A DNA stretch of 64,000 bases, from contig JADJDU010000030.1 of NCBI GenBank assembly GCA_016702505.1, positions 248,001 through 312,000 on the forward strand, given 5' to 3'. The notes under the pieces are model-generated. The model did no database searches and was not told the origin of the DNA. It saw only the letters and a list, made by a program, of their open reading frames with translations. The translations under genes were made by a program, and so were the position numbers. Below, one piece after another: positions 8,429 to 16,613 of this stretch. Source of the stretch: Microthrixaceae bacterium. Its GTDB lineage: Bacteria; Actinomycetota; Acidimicrobiia; Acidimicrobiales; Iamiaceae. The stretch's first letter is position 1. Every line of letters begins with the position of its first letter.

Positions 8429-10201
8429 TCAGCGTCGTCGTTTGATTTTGTGCAATTCGGTGGGATCGACCCCGGCCGCGAGAAGCGCCTCACGTTTGGC
8501 CTTGCGCCGAGATGCCCCGCTGGCCCGAACCTTGCGCGAACCGTCGAGCACGACGTCGAGCTGATCACCGCCGCCCGATCGACCCGCCGGACCAACCGGT
8601 TCACTCCTAGGCCTATTGCGCCGCTCTCCTCGACCATCGACGCCACCCTGACTGCCTTTGGTGCCCTTGTCGCGTGGAGCGCCTGATCGGCTCGACGAAC
8701 GCTCCAACGGGGCAGAACCAGAGCGCTGTGGTCGCGACTCGCCCGAGTGCTTGGCGACGCCCGCCCCTCGCTTGGGCGAGGTCGTCGACCTCTTGGCCGA
8801 AGCCTTGGGCGACCTGTTGGGCTCGGTACGGCTCGGGTTCGCACCCCGTTGGGATCGGCCATCGGATGCACGCTTGTCCCGATCCTCCGATCGAGCCTCG
8901 GACCCGACCCCGGGCTCGTTGCGACGCTCGAACCGTCGGCCGTCGTGACCGCGGGGCTGGCGTTCGGGACGCGCCGACCGGTTGGGGTCGACCTTGGTCC
9001 GCTTCGGCGCCGCCGGGGATCGATCCCGGCTGCCCCGTCCCGAGGGCCGACCCTGTTTGTCGGCCCGGTGAGCGAACGCGCCGTAGCCGGGGGGAAGGGT
9101 GGCCACATCGGGATCGGCCACCTCCACCTCCACTCCGGCCTGACGGGCCAGCTTCTGAGCATCCTTCCGTTGCGATGCACCGAGGAGGGCCACGACGGTG
9201 CCGTCGGCTCCGGCTCGACCGGTGCGGCCCGAACGATGCACGTAGTCCTTGTGATCGGCGGGGAGGTCGAAGTGGACCACGCAGGTCACGCCCTCGACGT
9301 GGATGCCTCGGGCAGCCACATCGGTGGCCACCAGGGCTTTGACTCGACGGTCGTGGAAGTCGTTGAGTGCACGCTCTCGCTGTCCCTGGCTGCGGTTGCC
9401 GTGGATTGCCGCGGCACTCACGCCCGCGGCCTGGAGCTGGCGGGCGATCCGATCGGCGCCGTGGCGAGTGCGTGAGAAGACGACGGTGGGGCCGACTCGT
9501 TCGACTATCTCCGCGGTGACCTGAACCCGTTCGGGGCGCTCGACCTTCCAGAAGTGGTGGGTGATCTCCCCTTGGGGCTCCTCGGGCAGTTCATGGACCA
9601 CAGGGTCGTGCTGATATGCCTCGACAAGGGTCTGCACGGCACCGTCGAGCGTGGCCGAGAACAGAAGGGTCTGCCGCTCGGTAGAGGTCATGTCCAAGAG
9701 GCGTCGTACGTCAGGCAGGAAGCCCATGTCGGCCATCCGGTCGGCTTCGTCCACCACGACCAGGCTCACATCCCGCAGGTCGCAGGCCTTGCGGTCGATG
9801 ATGTCGAGGAGGCGCCCGGGACAGGCCACCACGATGTCGACACCGGAACGCAGGGCCTTGATCTGAGGCTCGATTCCGGCACCGCCGTAGATGGCGTGAA
9901 CCCGCAGGTCTCCACTGATGGCCTTCAACTCGCCGGCTACTTGGAGGGCGAGCTCACGGGTCGGCGCCAGCACCAGCCCCTTGGGGCGTTTGGGAGATGA
10001 CCGCTTGACTCGGCACACCATCGGAATTCCGAAGGCCAACGTCTTCCCCGAGCCGGTGTGAGCCTTTCCGCACAGATCCCGACCCTTGATCGCATCTGGA
10101 ATCGTGGCGATCTGGATCGGGAACGGATCGAAAATGCCAGTCGAGGCCAGGGTCGCGACGATGGAGGGAGGTACGCCGAGATCGGCGAAGGAGGTGGACA
10201 T
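8429..10201 (-). CDS. DEAD-box ATP-dependent RNA helicase (RhlE-like) with long basic tail
   Basis: A 590-residue helicase. The Q-motif region FDPFPIQ is at about 24-30, Walker A AHTGSGKT at 47-54, PTRELA at 80-85, DEAD at 151-154, SAT at 182-184 and HRSGRTGRAG at about 326-335. The core ends near residue 370. The last 220 residues are an arginine-, serine- and lysine-rich low-complexity tail that ends in a basic AKREALLAAGVDP..HKIKRRR element, likely for RNA binding. Such enzymes remodel rRNA or mRNA. A short gene of unknown function ends 3 bases upstream, so the two are probably one transcript. Confidence 0.92.
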   Translation of the reverse strand: MSTSFADLGVPPSIVATLASTGIFDPFPIQIATIPDAIKGRDLCGKAHTGSGKTLAFGIPMVCRVKRSSPKRPKGLVLAPTRELALQVAGELKAISGDLRVHAIYGGAGIEPQIKALRSGVDIVVACPGRLLDIIDRKACDLRDVSLVVVDEADRMADMGFLPDVRRLLDMTSTERQTLLFSATLDGAVQTLVEAYQHDPVVHELPEEPQGEITHHFWKVERPERVQVTAEIVERVGPTVVFSRTRHGADRIARQLQAAGVSAAAIHGNRSQGQRERALNDFHDRRVKALVATDVAARGIHVEGVTCVVHFDLPADHKDYVHRSGRTGRAGADGTVVALLGASQRKDAQKLARQAGVEVEVADPDVATLPPGYGAFAHRADKQGRPSGRGSRDRSPAAPKRTKVDPNRSARPERQPRGHDGRRFERRNEPGVGSEARSEDRDKRASDGRSQRGANPSRTEPNRSPKASAKRSTTSPKRGAGVAKHSGESRPQRSGSAPLERSSSRSGAPRDKGTKGSQGGVDGRGERRNRPRSEPVGPAGRSGGGDQLDVVLDGSRKVRASGASRRKAKREALLAAGVDPTELHKIKRRR

Positions 10202-10204
10202 GGC

Positions 10205-10456
10205 TCACCCCGCGTTCTGGGCGAACCAGCGGCGAACCGCATCGCTCCAGCGAGTCCGCTGGTCGGTGCTCAGCACTGCCGCGTTGGCGTCGGTAAGTAC
10301 GAATCCGCACTCCCGCACCGCGTAGACCTGCGACGGGTGGAATCCCGCACGTTCCATGGCGTCGGTGAGGCTACGCGAGACCTCGACTGGTCCGGTCTTC
10401 GGCTCCTCCTCGAACATGACGATCAGGTTACGACATAGAGCCGAGATCGTCACCAT
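10205..10456 (-). CDS. Conserved small protein of unknown function
   Basis: A protein of about 83 residues, MVTISALCRNLIVMFEEEP at the N-terminus and WSDAVRRWFAQNAG at the end. An upstream TTG at 10471 is also in frame but has no Shine-Dalgarno in the right orientation, so ATG 10456 is preferred. It has no signal peptide or membrane segment. It sits 3 bases before the DEAD-box helicase start, so it is likely co-transcribed and translationally coupled. The CRNL segment superficially recalls DUF2277 but the rest does not align by eye. Function unknown. Confidence 0.6.
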   Translation of the reverse strand: MVTISALCRNLIVMFEEEPKTGPVEVSRSLTDAMERAGFHPSQVYAVRECGFVLTDANAAVLSTDQRTRWSDAVRRWFAQNAG

Positions 10457-10513
10457 CGGTTCTTGAGGCAAGGAGGTGAGCGGATTGCATAGGGCGGATC
10501 CAGGCTCGGACCC

Positions 10514-11464
10514 ATGACCAAGGTAGGTTCCCGGTCCATGACCGACCCCAGCACCGGCCCCTCCGTCTCGGAGATCTTCGACCCGACGGCATGGGCGGTG
10601 GTGCCAGGTTTCGAAGACCTAACCGACATCACATACCACCGGGCGGTAGACCTCGGGGCGGTACGGATCGCCTTCAACCGGCCCGAGGTTCGAAACGCCT
10701 TCAGGCCCGCCACCGTCGACGAGTTGTACCGGGCGCTCGATCACGCCCGCCAGTCCTCAGACGTCGGTTGCGTGCTGCTGACCGGAAACGGACCATCCCC
10801 GCGAGACGGAGGCTGGGCGTTCTGTTCGGGTGGTGACCAACGGATTCGAGGCCGCGACGGCTACCGCTACGCGGACGGTGACACCGCCGACACCATCGAC
10901 TCGGCCCGGTCAGGACGGCTCCACATACTCGAGGTCCAACGCCTGATCCGCACCATGCCCAAGGTGGTGATCTGCCTCGTCTCGGGGTGGGCCGCCGGTG
11001 GTGGCCACAGCCTCCACGTGGTCTGCGACCTGACGTTGGCCAGCCGCGAGCACGCCCGGTTCCGTCAGACCGATGCCGACGTGGCCAGCTTCGACGGTGG
11101 ATTCGGCTCGGCCTATCTGGCCCGCCAGGTTGGCCAGAAGTTCGCCCGCGAGATCTTCTTCCTAGGCGATACCTACAGCGCCGAAGACGCCCACCGAATG
11201 GGGATGGTCAACGCGGTGGTCGACCACGCCGAGTTGGAAGCTGTAGGTCTGCAATGGGCCCGAAAAGTGATGGGCAAGAGCCCTACCGCCCAACGAATGC
11301 TGAAGTTCTCGTTCAACCTCATCGACGATGGCCTGGTGGGACAGCAGGTGTTCGCGGGCGAAGCAACCCGGCTGGCCTACATGACCGACGAGGCAGCCGA
11401 AGGTCGCGACTCGTTCCTGGAGAAGCGCGACCCGGACTGGTCGCCCTTCCCCTGGCACTACTGA
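10514..11464 (+). CDS. menB: 1,4-dihydroxy-2-naphthoyl-CoA synthase
   Basis: A 316-residue crotonase-fold enzyme that closes the second ring of menaquinone (o-succinylbenzoyl-CoA to DHNA-CoA). Diagnostic MenB segments are all present: CSGGDQRIRGRDGYRY, SGWAAGGGHSLHVVCDL, QTDADVASFDGGFGSAYLARQ and the C-terminal EKRDPDWSPFPWHY. Length matches actinobacterial MenB. Start ATG 10514; ATG 10538 is an alternative. Other men genes are not in the window. This implies a menaquinone respiratory chain. Confidence 0.95.
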   Translation: MTKVGSRSMTDPSTGPSVSEIFDPTAWAVVPGFEDLTDITYHRAVDLGAVRIAFNRPEVRNAFRPATVDELYRALDHARQSSDVGCVLLTGNGPSPRDGGWAFCSGGDQRIRGRDGYRYADGDTADTIDSARSGRLHILEVQRLIRTMPKVVICLVSGWAAGGGHSLHVVCDLTLASREHARFRQTDADVASFDGGFGSAYLARQVGQKFAREIFFLGDTYSAEDAHRMGMVNAVVDHAELEAVGLQWARKVMGKSPTAQRMLKFSFNLIDDGLVGQQVFAGEATRLAYMTDEAAEGRDSFLEKRDPDWSPFPWHY

Positions 11465-11504
11465 CCGCTCGCCGCCCGATGACCCCCGAGACGCAACGGC
11501 GCAC

Positions 11505-12845
11505 TCACAGTGGGAGCACGGCAGGTCCCTGGACGCCAGCCTCCTCGGCTCGAGTCAGGTGCCCGGCCTGGACGCGCACCGCCTCGAGGAACCGGTCGAC
11601 GGCATCGAGGGTGAACAGGGTTCGGGGCGAGTCGAACAGCTCATAGGCGTGTTGAGCACCGGGCAGCTCGACGTAGACGACCGGCTCCTTGGACTCGCCT
11701 CGGAGCATGGCGGCGAAGGACCGGGCCTGCTCGACGGGGACCAGGGTGTCGTTGGCGCCGTGGATGATCATGAACGGCGGAGCATCGGGGCGCACCCAGG
11801 TCATCGTCGACGCGAACTCCCACACGTCGCGGGCATCGGCGAGGCGGTTCTTGAGGACGAAGCGGGCCAACATCGGCTCCATGTCGGCCCGGCCGGTTCC
11901 GTCCCGGTTGGTCCAGTCGTAGACCCCGTAGAACGGCACGGCTGCGACCACCGATGTATCGGCTTCTTCGAAGCCGGGCTGGAACTCCGGCTCGTTGGGC
12001 GACAGCGCAGCCAGGGAGCAGAGATGGCCGCCCGCTGACCCGCCCGTTATCGCCACGAAGTCGGGGTCGCCCCCGTGTTCGGCGATGTTGGCCTTGACCC
12101 ATGCCAACGCCCGCTTCACGTCGATGATGTGATCGGGCCAGGTGGCTCGCGGGCTGAGGCGGTAGTTGATCGAAACGCCGACCCATCCACGTTCGGCCAG
12201 GTGCGCCAAAAGGGGCATGGCCTGTTGTTGCTTGTTGCCGATGACCCAGGCCCCACCGTGGACCTGCACGATGACCGGAGCACGGCCGTCGCTGGGCAGA
12301 TCTGAGCGGCGCCATATGTCGAGCTGGTTGCGGGCACCGGCTGGCCCGTAGCTGATGTTGGTCTCGTTGGGAGCCACGTAGCGGGCCCGAGTCTCGGCCA
12401 GACCCGCCGGACCTCGAACCAGACGACGGCGGACCGTCGGAGCCTTGAAATTGGGCGGCATCGGGTGGTGGGCCTGGTCCAACTCACCACCAAGACCGTC
12501 TCGGAGGGCCTCCTCCATGAGCTGGCCGGCATTCAACGACTCACGCCACATCCGCACCAAGGTCATCCACGAGATCACCGATAGGCCGAGACCGGCCATG
12601 CCCGCCCCGCTCCTCAGGGCACCGCGACGAGCAAACCCTGCGGTGGCCAAGACCTGCCAACCCAACGCGTGCAGAGGCAGCTCCGATGTCGGGTAGCCGG
12701 TGGCAAAGGCCAGTACTCCCGCGCCTCCCTTTCGAGCCAATGGCTTTTGGGCGTTTGCCGTGTTGAGAGCGCCGAGTGCAGCGGATGCGAGAAATGCCTT
12801 GCCCACGGTTCGATCGTCGGCGTTGGCAGATGAGCGGAGCGACAT
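11505..12845 (-). CDS. Alpha/beta hydrolase (HSL-like esterase/lipase) with hydrophobic N-terminal region
   Basis: A 446-residue protein. The C-terminal two thirds is an alpha/beta hydrolase of the hormone-sensitive lipase type: oxyanion-hole motif HGGAW, nucleophile elbow GGSAGGH, an acid in HGANDTLVP and a histidine in GAQHAYELF. The first ~120 residues are Ala/Gly-rich with several hydrophobic stretches, suggesting membrane association as in mycobacterial Lip proteins. Substrate unknown, probably short or medium acyl esters. It is convergent with menB (40-base gap). Start ATG at 12845. Confidence 0.85.
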   Translation of the reverse strand: MSLRSSANADDRTVGKAFLASAALGALNTANAQKPLARKGGAGVLAFATGYPTSELPLHALGWQVLATAGFARRGALRSGAGMAGLGLSVISWMTLVRMWRESLNAGQLMEEALRDGLGGELDQAHHPMPPNFKAPTVRRRLVRGPAGLAETRARYVAPNETNISYGPAGARNQLDIWRRSDLPSDGRAPVIVQVHGGAWVIGNKQQQAMPLLAHLAERGWVGVSINYRLSPRATWPDHIIDVKRALAWVKANIAEHGGDPDFVAITGGSAGGHLCSLAALSPNEPEFQPGFEEADTSVVAAVPFYGVYDWTNRDGTGRADMEPMLARFVLKNRLADARDVWEFASTMTWVRPDAPPFMIIHGANDTLVPVEQARSFAAMLRGESKEPVVYVELPGAQHAYELFDSPRTLFTLDAVDRFLEAVRVQAGHLTRAEEAGVQGPAVLPL

Positions 12846-12885
12846 TGCCCCATTGAACCATGCCTCTGAGGACCAGAGCGGAGAG

Positions 12886-12965
12886 TTCCAGTCGTCGTCG
12901 CTGCGAGGGAAATCAGACCGAGGCTTCGCCTCGGTTCAACCATGCCGTGCTTCTGGGTCGATGGA
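12886..12965. repeat. Dispersed hairpin repeat R1, reverse orientation, copy 1
   Basis: Contains GTCGTCGTCGCTGCGAGG, then AGACCGAGGC-TT-CGCCTCGGTT hairpin arms, then CATGCCGTGCTTCTGGGTCG. The same order occurs at 25246-25345 and 54088-54203, and in reverse complement at 22621-22740 and 45704-45815. It lies just upstream of the esterase start. Confidence 0.7.
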
Positions 12966-12969
12966 GCCC

Positions 12970-13072
12970 CTGACGCCTGTGGAGATCGGCGATGCCGGTC
13001 GTGGCAGCGAAGATGTCGGCAGTCGGGCCGGCGACCGAACTCCCCCGGAAGGCGTTGCCCTTCGGCGGATGC
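12970..13072. repeat. Dispersed intergenic repeat module R2, copy 1
   Basis: The run GGAGATCGGCGATGCCGG ... GAAGATGTCGG ... CGGAAGGCGTTGCCCTTCGG corresponds in order to the reverse complement of about 25350-25465 (GGAGATCGGCTTTGCCGG ... GAAGACGTCGG ... CGGAAGGCTCTGCCTTTCGG). It directly adjoins R1 in both places, so the two are modules of one composite element. It ends at the stop of the GntR gene. Confidence 0.65.
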
Positions 13073-13076
13073 GGCC

Positions 13077-13817
13077 TCAGCCGCGCAGATGCAGGCCTCC
13101 GGGCCCGATGGATGGCTCTGGGCGGCTCAGCTCGACTACGAACTCGGTTCGATGGGCCGGGAACACGTACTGACCGACGAGGACCGGCTTGCCGGTGTGA
13201 TCTCGGGTGGTGCGCTTGCACACGAGTACCGGGGAACCCGGTGGAATGAGCAGCAATCGAGCGTCCTCCTCGCTGGCCGCATCGGCCCCGATCACCTGAG
13301 TGGCGCCAGCGAACTGGACTGGCAGGAGCTCGTAGAAGGACCGCTGCTTCAGCTGGGCCAAGGTCAGGTGGGCCCCGAGCTCCTCGGGACACCACACCGT
13401 GACCCGGGCGAAGGGCTCCCCGTCGGCCAGGTTCAACCGGTTGACAACCAACACCCGGTCGACGTCGAGCACCGATCGGACTTCCGGTGGTGTTCGTTCG
13501 AAGGAGAGGTCCAGTATCCGCCTTTCGGACACCCTGCCCTCGGCCTCCAGTTGAGACTCGATGGTGACAAGACCTCCGAGGGGCTGGCGTACGGCTTCGC
13601 CGGCGACGAACCAACCGAAGCCCTGGCGGGAATCGACCAACCCGTCGCCTCTGAGCTCCTCGAGGGCCTTGCGGATGGTCACCCGGGACACGCTGTACTC
13701 TGCCGAGAGAACAGCTTCGGAGGGAAGCAGCCGGCCCACCGTGAACTCCCCGGCTGCAATCCGGGTCCCGAGGTCGCCGGCGATCTCCCGGTAGCGGATG
13801 GTGCGCACTTGTCTCAT
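13077..13817 (-). CDS. GntR/HutC family transcriptional regulator
   Basis: A protein of about 246 residues. The winged helix is MRQVRTIRYREIAGDLGTRI..GEFTVGRLLPSEAVLSAEYSVSRVTIRKALEEL, a textbook GntR DNA-binding domain. The C-terminal part (residues ~90-240) is a UTRA ligand-binding domain, with the typical V.....R.RL.NGEPF pattern seen here as VVNRLNLADGEPFARVTVW. ATG 13817 is preferred over ATG 13844. It diverges from the aconitase gene across 90 bases that include the AT-rich ATAGTTGTATGC. Control of aconitase is plausible but inferred. Its C-terminus abuts the R2 repeat. Confidence 0.88.
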   Translation of the reverse strand: MRQVRTIRYREIAGDLGTRIAAGEFTVGRLLPSEAVLSAEYSVSRVTIRKALEELRGDGLVDSRQGFGWFVAGEAVRQPLGGLVTIESQLEAEGRVSERRILDLSFERTPPEVRSVLDVDRVLVVNRLNLADGEPFARVTVWCPEELGAHLTLAQLKQRSFYELLPVQFAGATQVIGADAASEEDARLLLIPPGSPVLVCKRTTRDHTGKPVLVGQYVFPAHRTEFVVELSRPEPSIGPGGLHLRG

Positions 13818-13907
13818 AGTTGTATGCTTTGAGTCGTGGTGCAAGGCGCAACCGGGTCCAACCGGGGCGTGGCCACACCTGACTTTCGAGAAGCATGAGG
13901 TGACCCC

Positions 13908-16187
13908 ATGGCCGTGACCGAATCCACCCCCGTCGAGCTGGTCGAAGCCGTCTACGCCCGCCTACCCGAGCGGGTTACCCGCGGACGCGAGCGCCTGGGC
14001 CGAGCCCTCACCCTCACCGAGAAGGTCCTGGTCAACCATCTACGAGATGCAGACACCGGTGGACTCGATCGCGGCGTCAGCTACACCGACTTCGATCCCG
14101 ACCGCATAGCCATGCAGGACGCCACCGCCCAGATGGCACTGCTCCAGTTCATGACCGCCGGCCTACCCCGTGTGGCCGCCCCATCCACGGTCCACTGTGA
14201 CCATCTGATCCAGGCCAAGGTCGGCGCCCAGGTCGACCTGGGCGTGGCCATCGACACCAACAGGGAGGTCTACGACTTCCTGGAAAGCGTCTCGGCCAAG
14301 TACGGCATCGGGTTCTGGGGTCCCGGATCGGGGATCATCCACCAGGTGGTGCTGGAGCAGTACGCCTTCCCCGGCGGAATGATGATCGGCACCGATAGCC
14401 ACACCCCCAACGCTGGCGGGCTGGGCATGATCGCTATCGGCGTGGGTGGCGCCGATGCCGTAGACGTGATGACCGGGTTTCCGTTCAACGTGCGTTTCCC
14501 GAAGGTCATCGGCGTCCACCTCACCGGCACGTTGTCGGGTTGGAGCTCCCCCAAGGATGTGATCCTCGAAGTCGCCCGTGTCCTCACCGTCAAGGGCGGA
14601 ACCGGCGCGGTGGTCGAATACTTCGGGCCCGGCGCCGAGTCGATCTCGGCCACCGGCAAGGCGACCATCTGCAACATGGGGGCCGAGATCGGTGCGACCA
14701 CCTCCATCTTCGCCTACGACGCCACCCTCGACGCATACCTGCGGGCCACCCGCCGGGCCGACATCGCCGATGCCGCTGCCGTCGTCGCCGACAACCTCCG
14801 ACCCGACCCCGAGGTTTACGCCAACCCCGCCGACTACTACGACCAGGTCATCGAGATCGACCTCTCGACGCTGGCACCCCTCATCAACGGCCCCCACTCC
14901 CCCGACTACGCCCACAAGGTGTCCGAGGTCGGTGCCACCGCCGCCGAGAAGGGCTGGCCGGTGGAGATCTCGGCTGCCCTCATCGGGTCGTGCACCAACT
15001 CGTCATATGAGGACATCACCAGGGCCGCCTCGATCGCCCGTCAGGCATCGGCCAAGGGCCTCAAGGCCCGTACCAAGTTGTTGATCACCCCCGGCTCCGA
15101 GCAGGTCCGAGCCACGATCGAGCGCGATGGCCTGCTGGCCGATCTAGAGGCCATCGGCGGCGAAGTCCTAGCCAACGCCTGCGGTCCTTGCATCGGCCAG
15201 TGGGCCCGGCCCGACATGGACCCGGCCACGCCCAACACGATCGTCAACTCCTACAACCGGAACTTCCCCAAGCGCAACGACGGCTCGGCCAACACCCTCA
15301 GCTTCGTCACGTCGCCCGACACCGTCATCGCCCTCGCCCTCGCCGGAAGGCTCGACTTCAATCCGGCCACCGACACGCTCGTCACCGACAGCGGCGAGTC
15401 GGTCCGCCTCGACGAGCCGGTCGGGGTCACGCTGCCACCCGCGGGATTCGACCCCGGGCAGAACACGTTCACCGCTCCCCCCGAGGACGGATCCGGCGTC
15501 GAGGTCAAGGTCTCCCCCACCAGCGACCGCCTCCAACTGCTGGCCCCGTTCGATGCCTGGGACGGAAAGGACTTCGTTGGCCTAGCCCTGCTCCTCAAGG
15601 CCCAGGGCAAGTGCACCACCGACCACATCTCCATGGCCGGCCCGTGGCTCAAGTACAGGGGCCACCTCGAGAACATCTCAGGCAACCTCTTCGCCGGGGT
15701 TATCAACGCCTTCACCGGTGCGGACGGGACGGGCAAGGATCCGATCGACGGCGAAACCCGCACCTTCCCCGACATCGCCAAGCACCTGCACGAGGCTGGC
15801 ATCGCGTGGGTGGCGGTGGGCGACGAGAACTACGGCGAAGGCTCGTCTCGCGAGCATGCGGCCATGGAGCCTCGCTTCCGGGGGGCCAAGGTCATCTTGG
15901 TTCGCAGCTTCGCCCGAATCCATGAGACCAACCTGAAGAAGCAGGGTGTGCTGCCGCTGACATTCGCCGATCCCGCCGTCTACGACCAGATCGACGAGGA
16001 CGACAAGCTTTCGTTCCTGGGGTTGGCTGATCTGGCACCGGGCCAGCCGGTTCGGGCGGAGATCGTCAAACCCGATGGATCGACTGTCGAGTTCACCGCC
16101 AACCACACCATGAACGACGAACAGATCGCCTGGTTCCGCGCCGGGGGGGCCCTGAACATCATCCGTCAGAAGATGGAGGACCGGTGA
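13908..16187 (+). CDS. acn: Aconitate hydratase, mitochondrial-type
   Basis: A 759-residue aconitase, which isomerises citrate to isocitrate in the TCA cycle. The three [4Fe-4S] cysteines are Cys362 (GSCTNSS), Cys425 and Cys428 (ACGPC). The swivel-domain arginine segment is GEGSSREHAAMEPRF. At ~760 residues, with TDSHTPNAGGLGMIAIGVGGADAVDVM, it belongs to the mitochondrial-type aconitase clade rather than the ~900-residue AcnA common in actinobacteria. The start ATG follows GAGGTGACCCC. It overlaps the next gene by 4 bases. Confidence 0.93.
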   Translation: MAVTESTPVELVEAVYARLPERVTRGRERLGRALTLTEKVLVNHLRDADTGGLDRGVSYTDFDPDRIAMQDATAQMALLQFMTAGLPRVAAPSTVHCDHLIQAKVGAQVDLGVAIDTNREVYDFLESVSAKYGIGFWGPGSGIIHQVVLEQYAFPGGMMIGTDSHTPNAGGLGMIAIGVGGADAVDVMTGFPFNVRFPKVIGVHLTGTLSGWSSPKDVILEVARVLTVKGGTGAVVEYFGPGAESISATGKATICNMGAEIGATTSIFAYDATLDAYLRATRRADIADAAAVVADNLRPDPEVYANPADYYDQVIEIDLSTLAPLINGPHSPDYAHKVSEVGATAAEKGWPVEISAALIGSCTNSSYEDITRAASIARQASAKGLKARTKLLITPGSEQVRATIERDGLLADLEAIGGEVLANACGPCIGQWARPDMDPATPNTIVNSYNRNFPKRNDGSANTLSFVTSPDTVIALALAGRLDFNPATDTLVTDSGESVRLDEPVGVTLPPAGFDPGQNTFTAPPEDGSGVEVKVSPTSDRLQLLAPFDAWDGKDFVGLALLLKAQGKCTTDHISMAGPWLKYRGHLENISGNLFAGVINAFTGADGTGKDPIDGETRTFPDIAKHLHEAGIAWVAVGDENYGEGSSREHAAMEPRFRGAKVILVRSFARIHETNLKKQGVLPLTFADPAVYDQIDEDDKLSFLGLADLAPGQPVRAEIVKPDGSTVEFTANHTMNDEQIAWFRAGGALNIIRQKMEDR

Positions 16188-16588
16188 CCTCGGGGGACAA
16201 CTCCCCCGACCCCAACCTCGCCCTGTTCGCCGATTGGGTGAGGAGCGAGGAACGCCGCGAAATCGCTGCACGCAGAAAGGCCCGCGACGCCAAGCGATTG
16301 GAGGAGTCGGCCCGAGCGTTGACCATGGCCAAGGATGACGCCGCCGCCGAGGTGAAGCGCCTTCGAAGTTCACCCACGGCTACGGCAGAGGAGCGCGCCG
16401 CCGCCGACGCCGCCTATCGATCGGCGTTGGCCGCGGTTGTGGCCTCCGAGACTGGGACCACCCCGGGGTGGGCTCCATCACACGCCGACGCTGACGCTGA
16501 CCAGACTGAGTCCGATGACTCTCGCTCCGATGCCGACTTACCCGCTGATCAGGCACCGCCCGCCGATGCCGTCGGGGACGAGGGCTGA
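16184..16588 (+). CDS. Small hypothetical coiled-coil/acidic protein coupled to aconitase
   Basis: A 134-residue protein starting at GTG within the aconitase stop (GTGA overlap), hence translationally coupled. Residues 18-90 are rich in Arg, Glu, Lys and Ala and look helical (EERREIAARRKARDAKRLEE), while the last 45 residues are Asp/Ala/Pro-rich and disordered. No signal peptide, no recognisable domain. Coding potential is supported by the coupling and by consistent GC-rich third positions. Confidence 0.6.
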   Translation: MTSGDNSPDPNLALFADWVRSEERREIAARRKARDAKRLEESARALTMAKDDAAAEVKRLRSSPTATAEERAAADAAYRSALAAVVASETGTTPGWAPSHADADADQTESDDSRSDADLPADQAPPADAVGDEG

Positions 16589-16613
16589 CGGTCCTCGACC
16601 TCAGCCCCGCTGG

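Noticed and set aside
10205..10456. Assignment of the small gene to DUF2277
   Set aside because: Only the CRNL tetrad matches; the following A..YVRK.SG helix of DUF2277 is missing.
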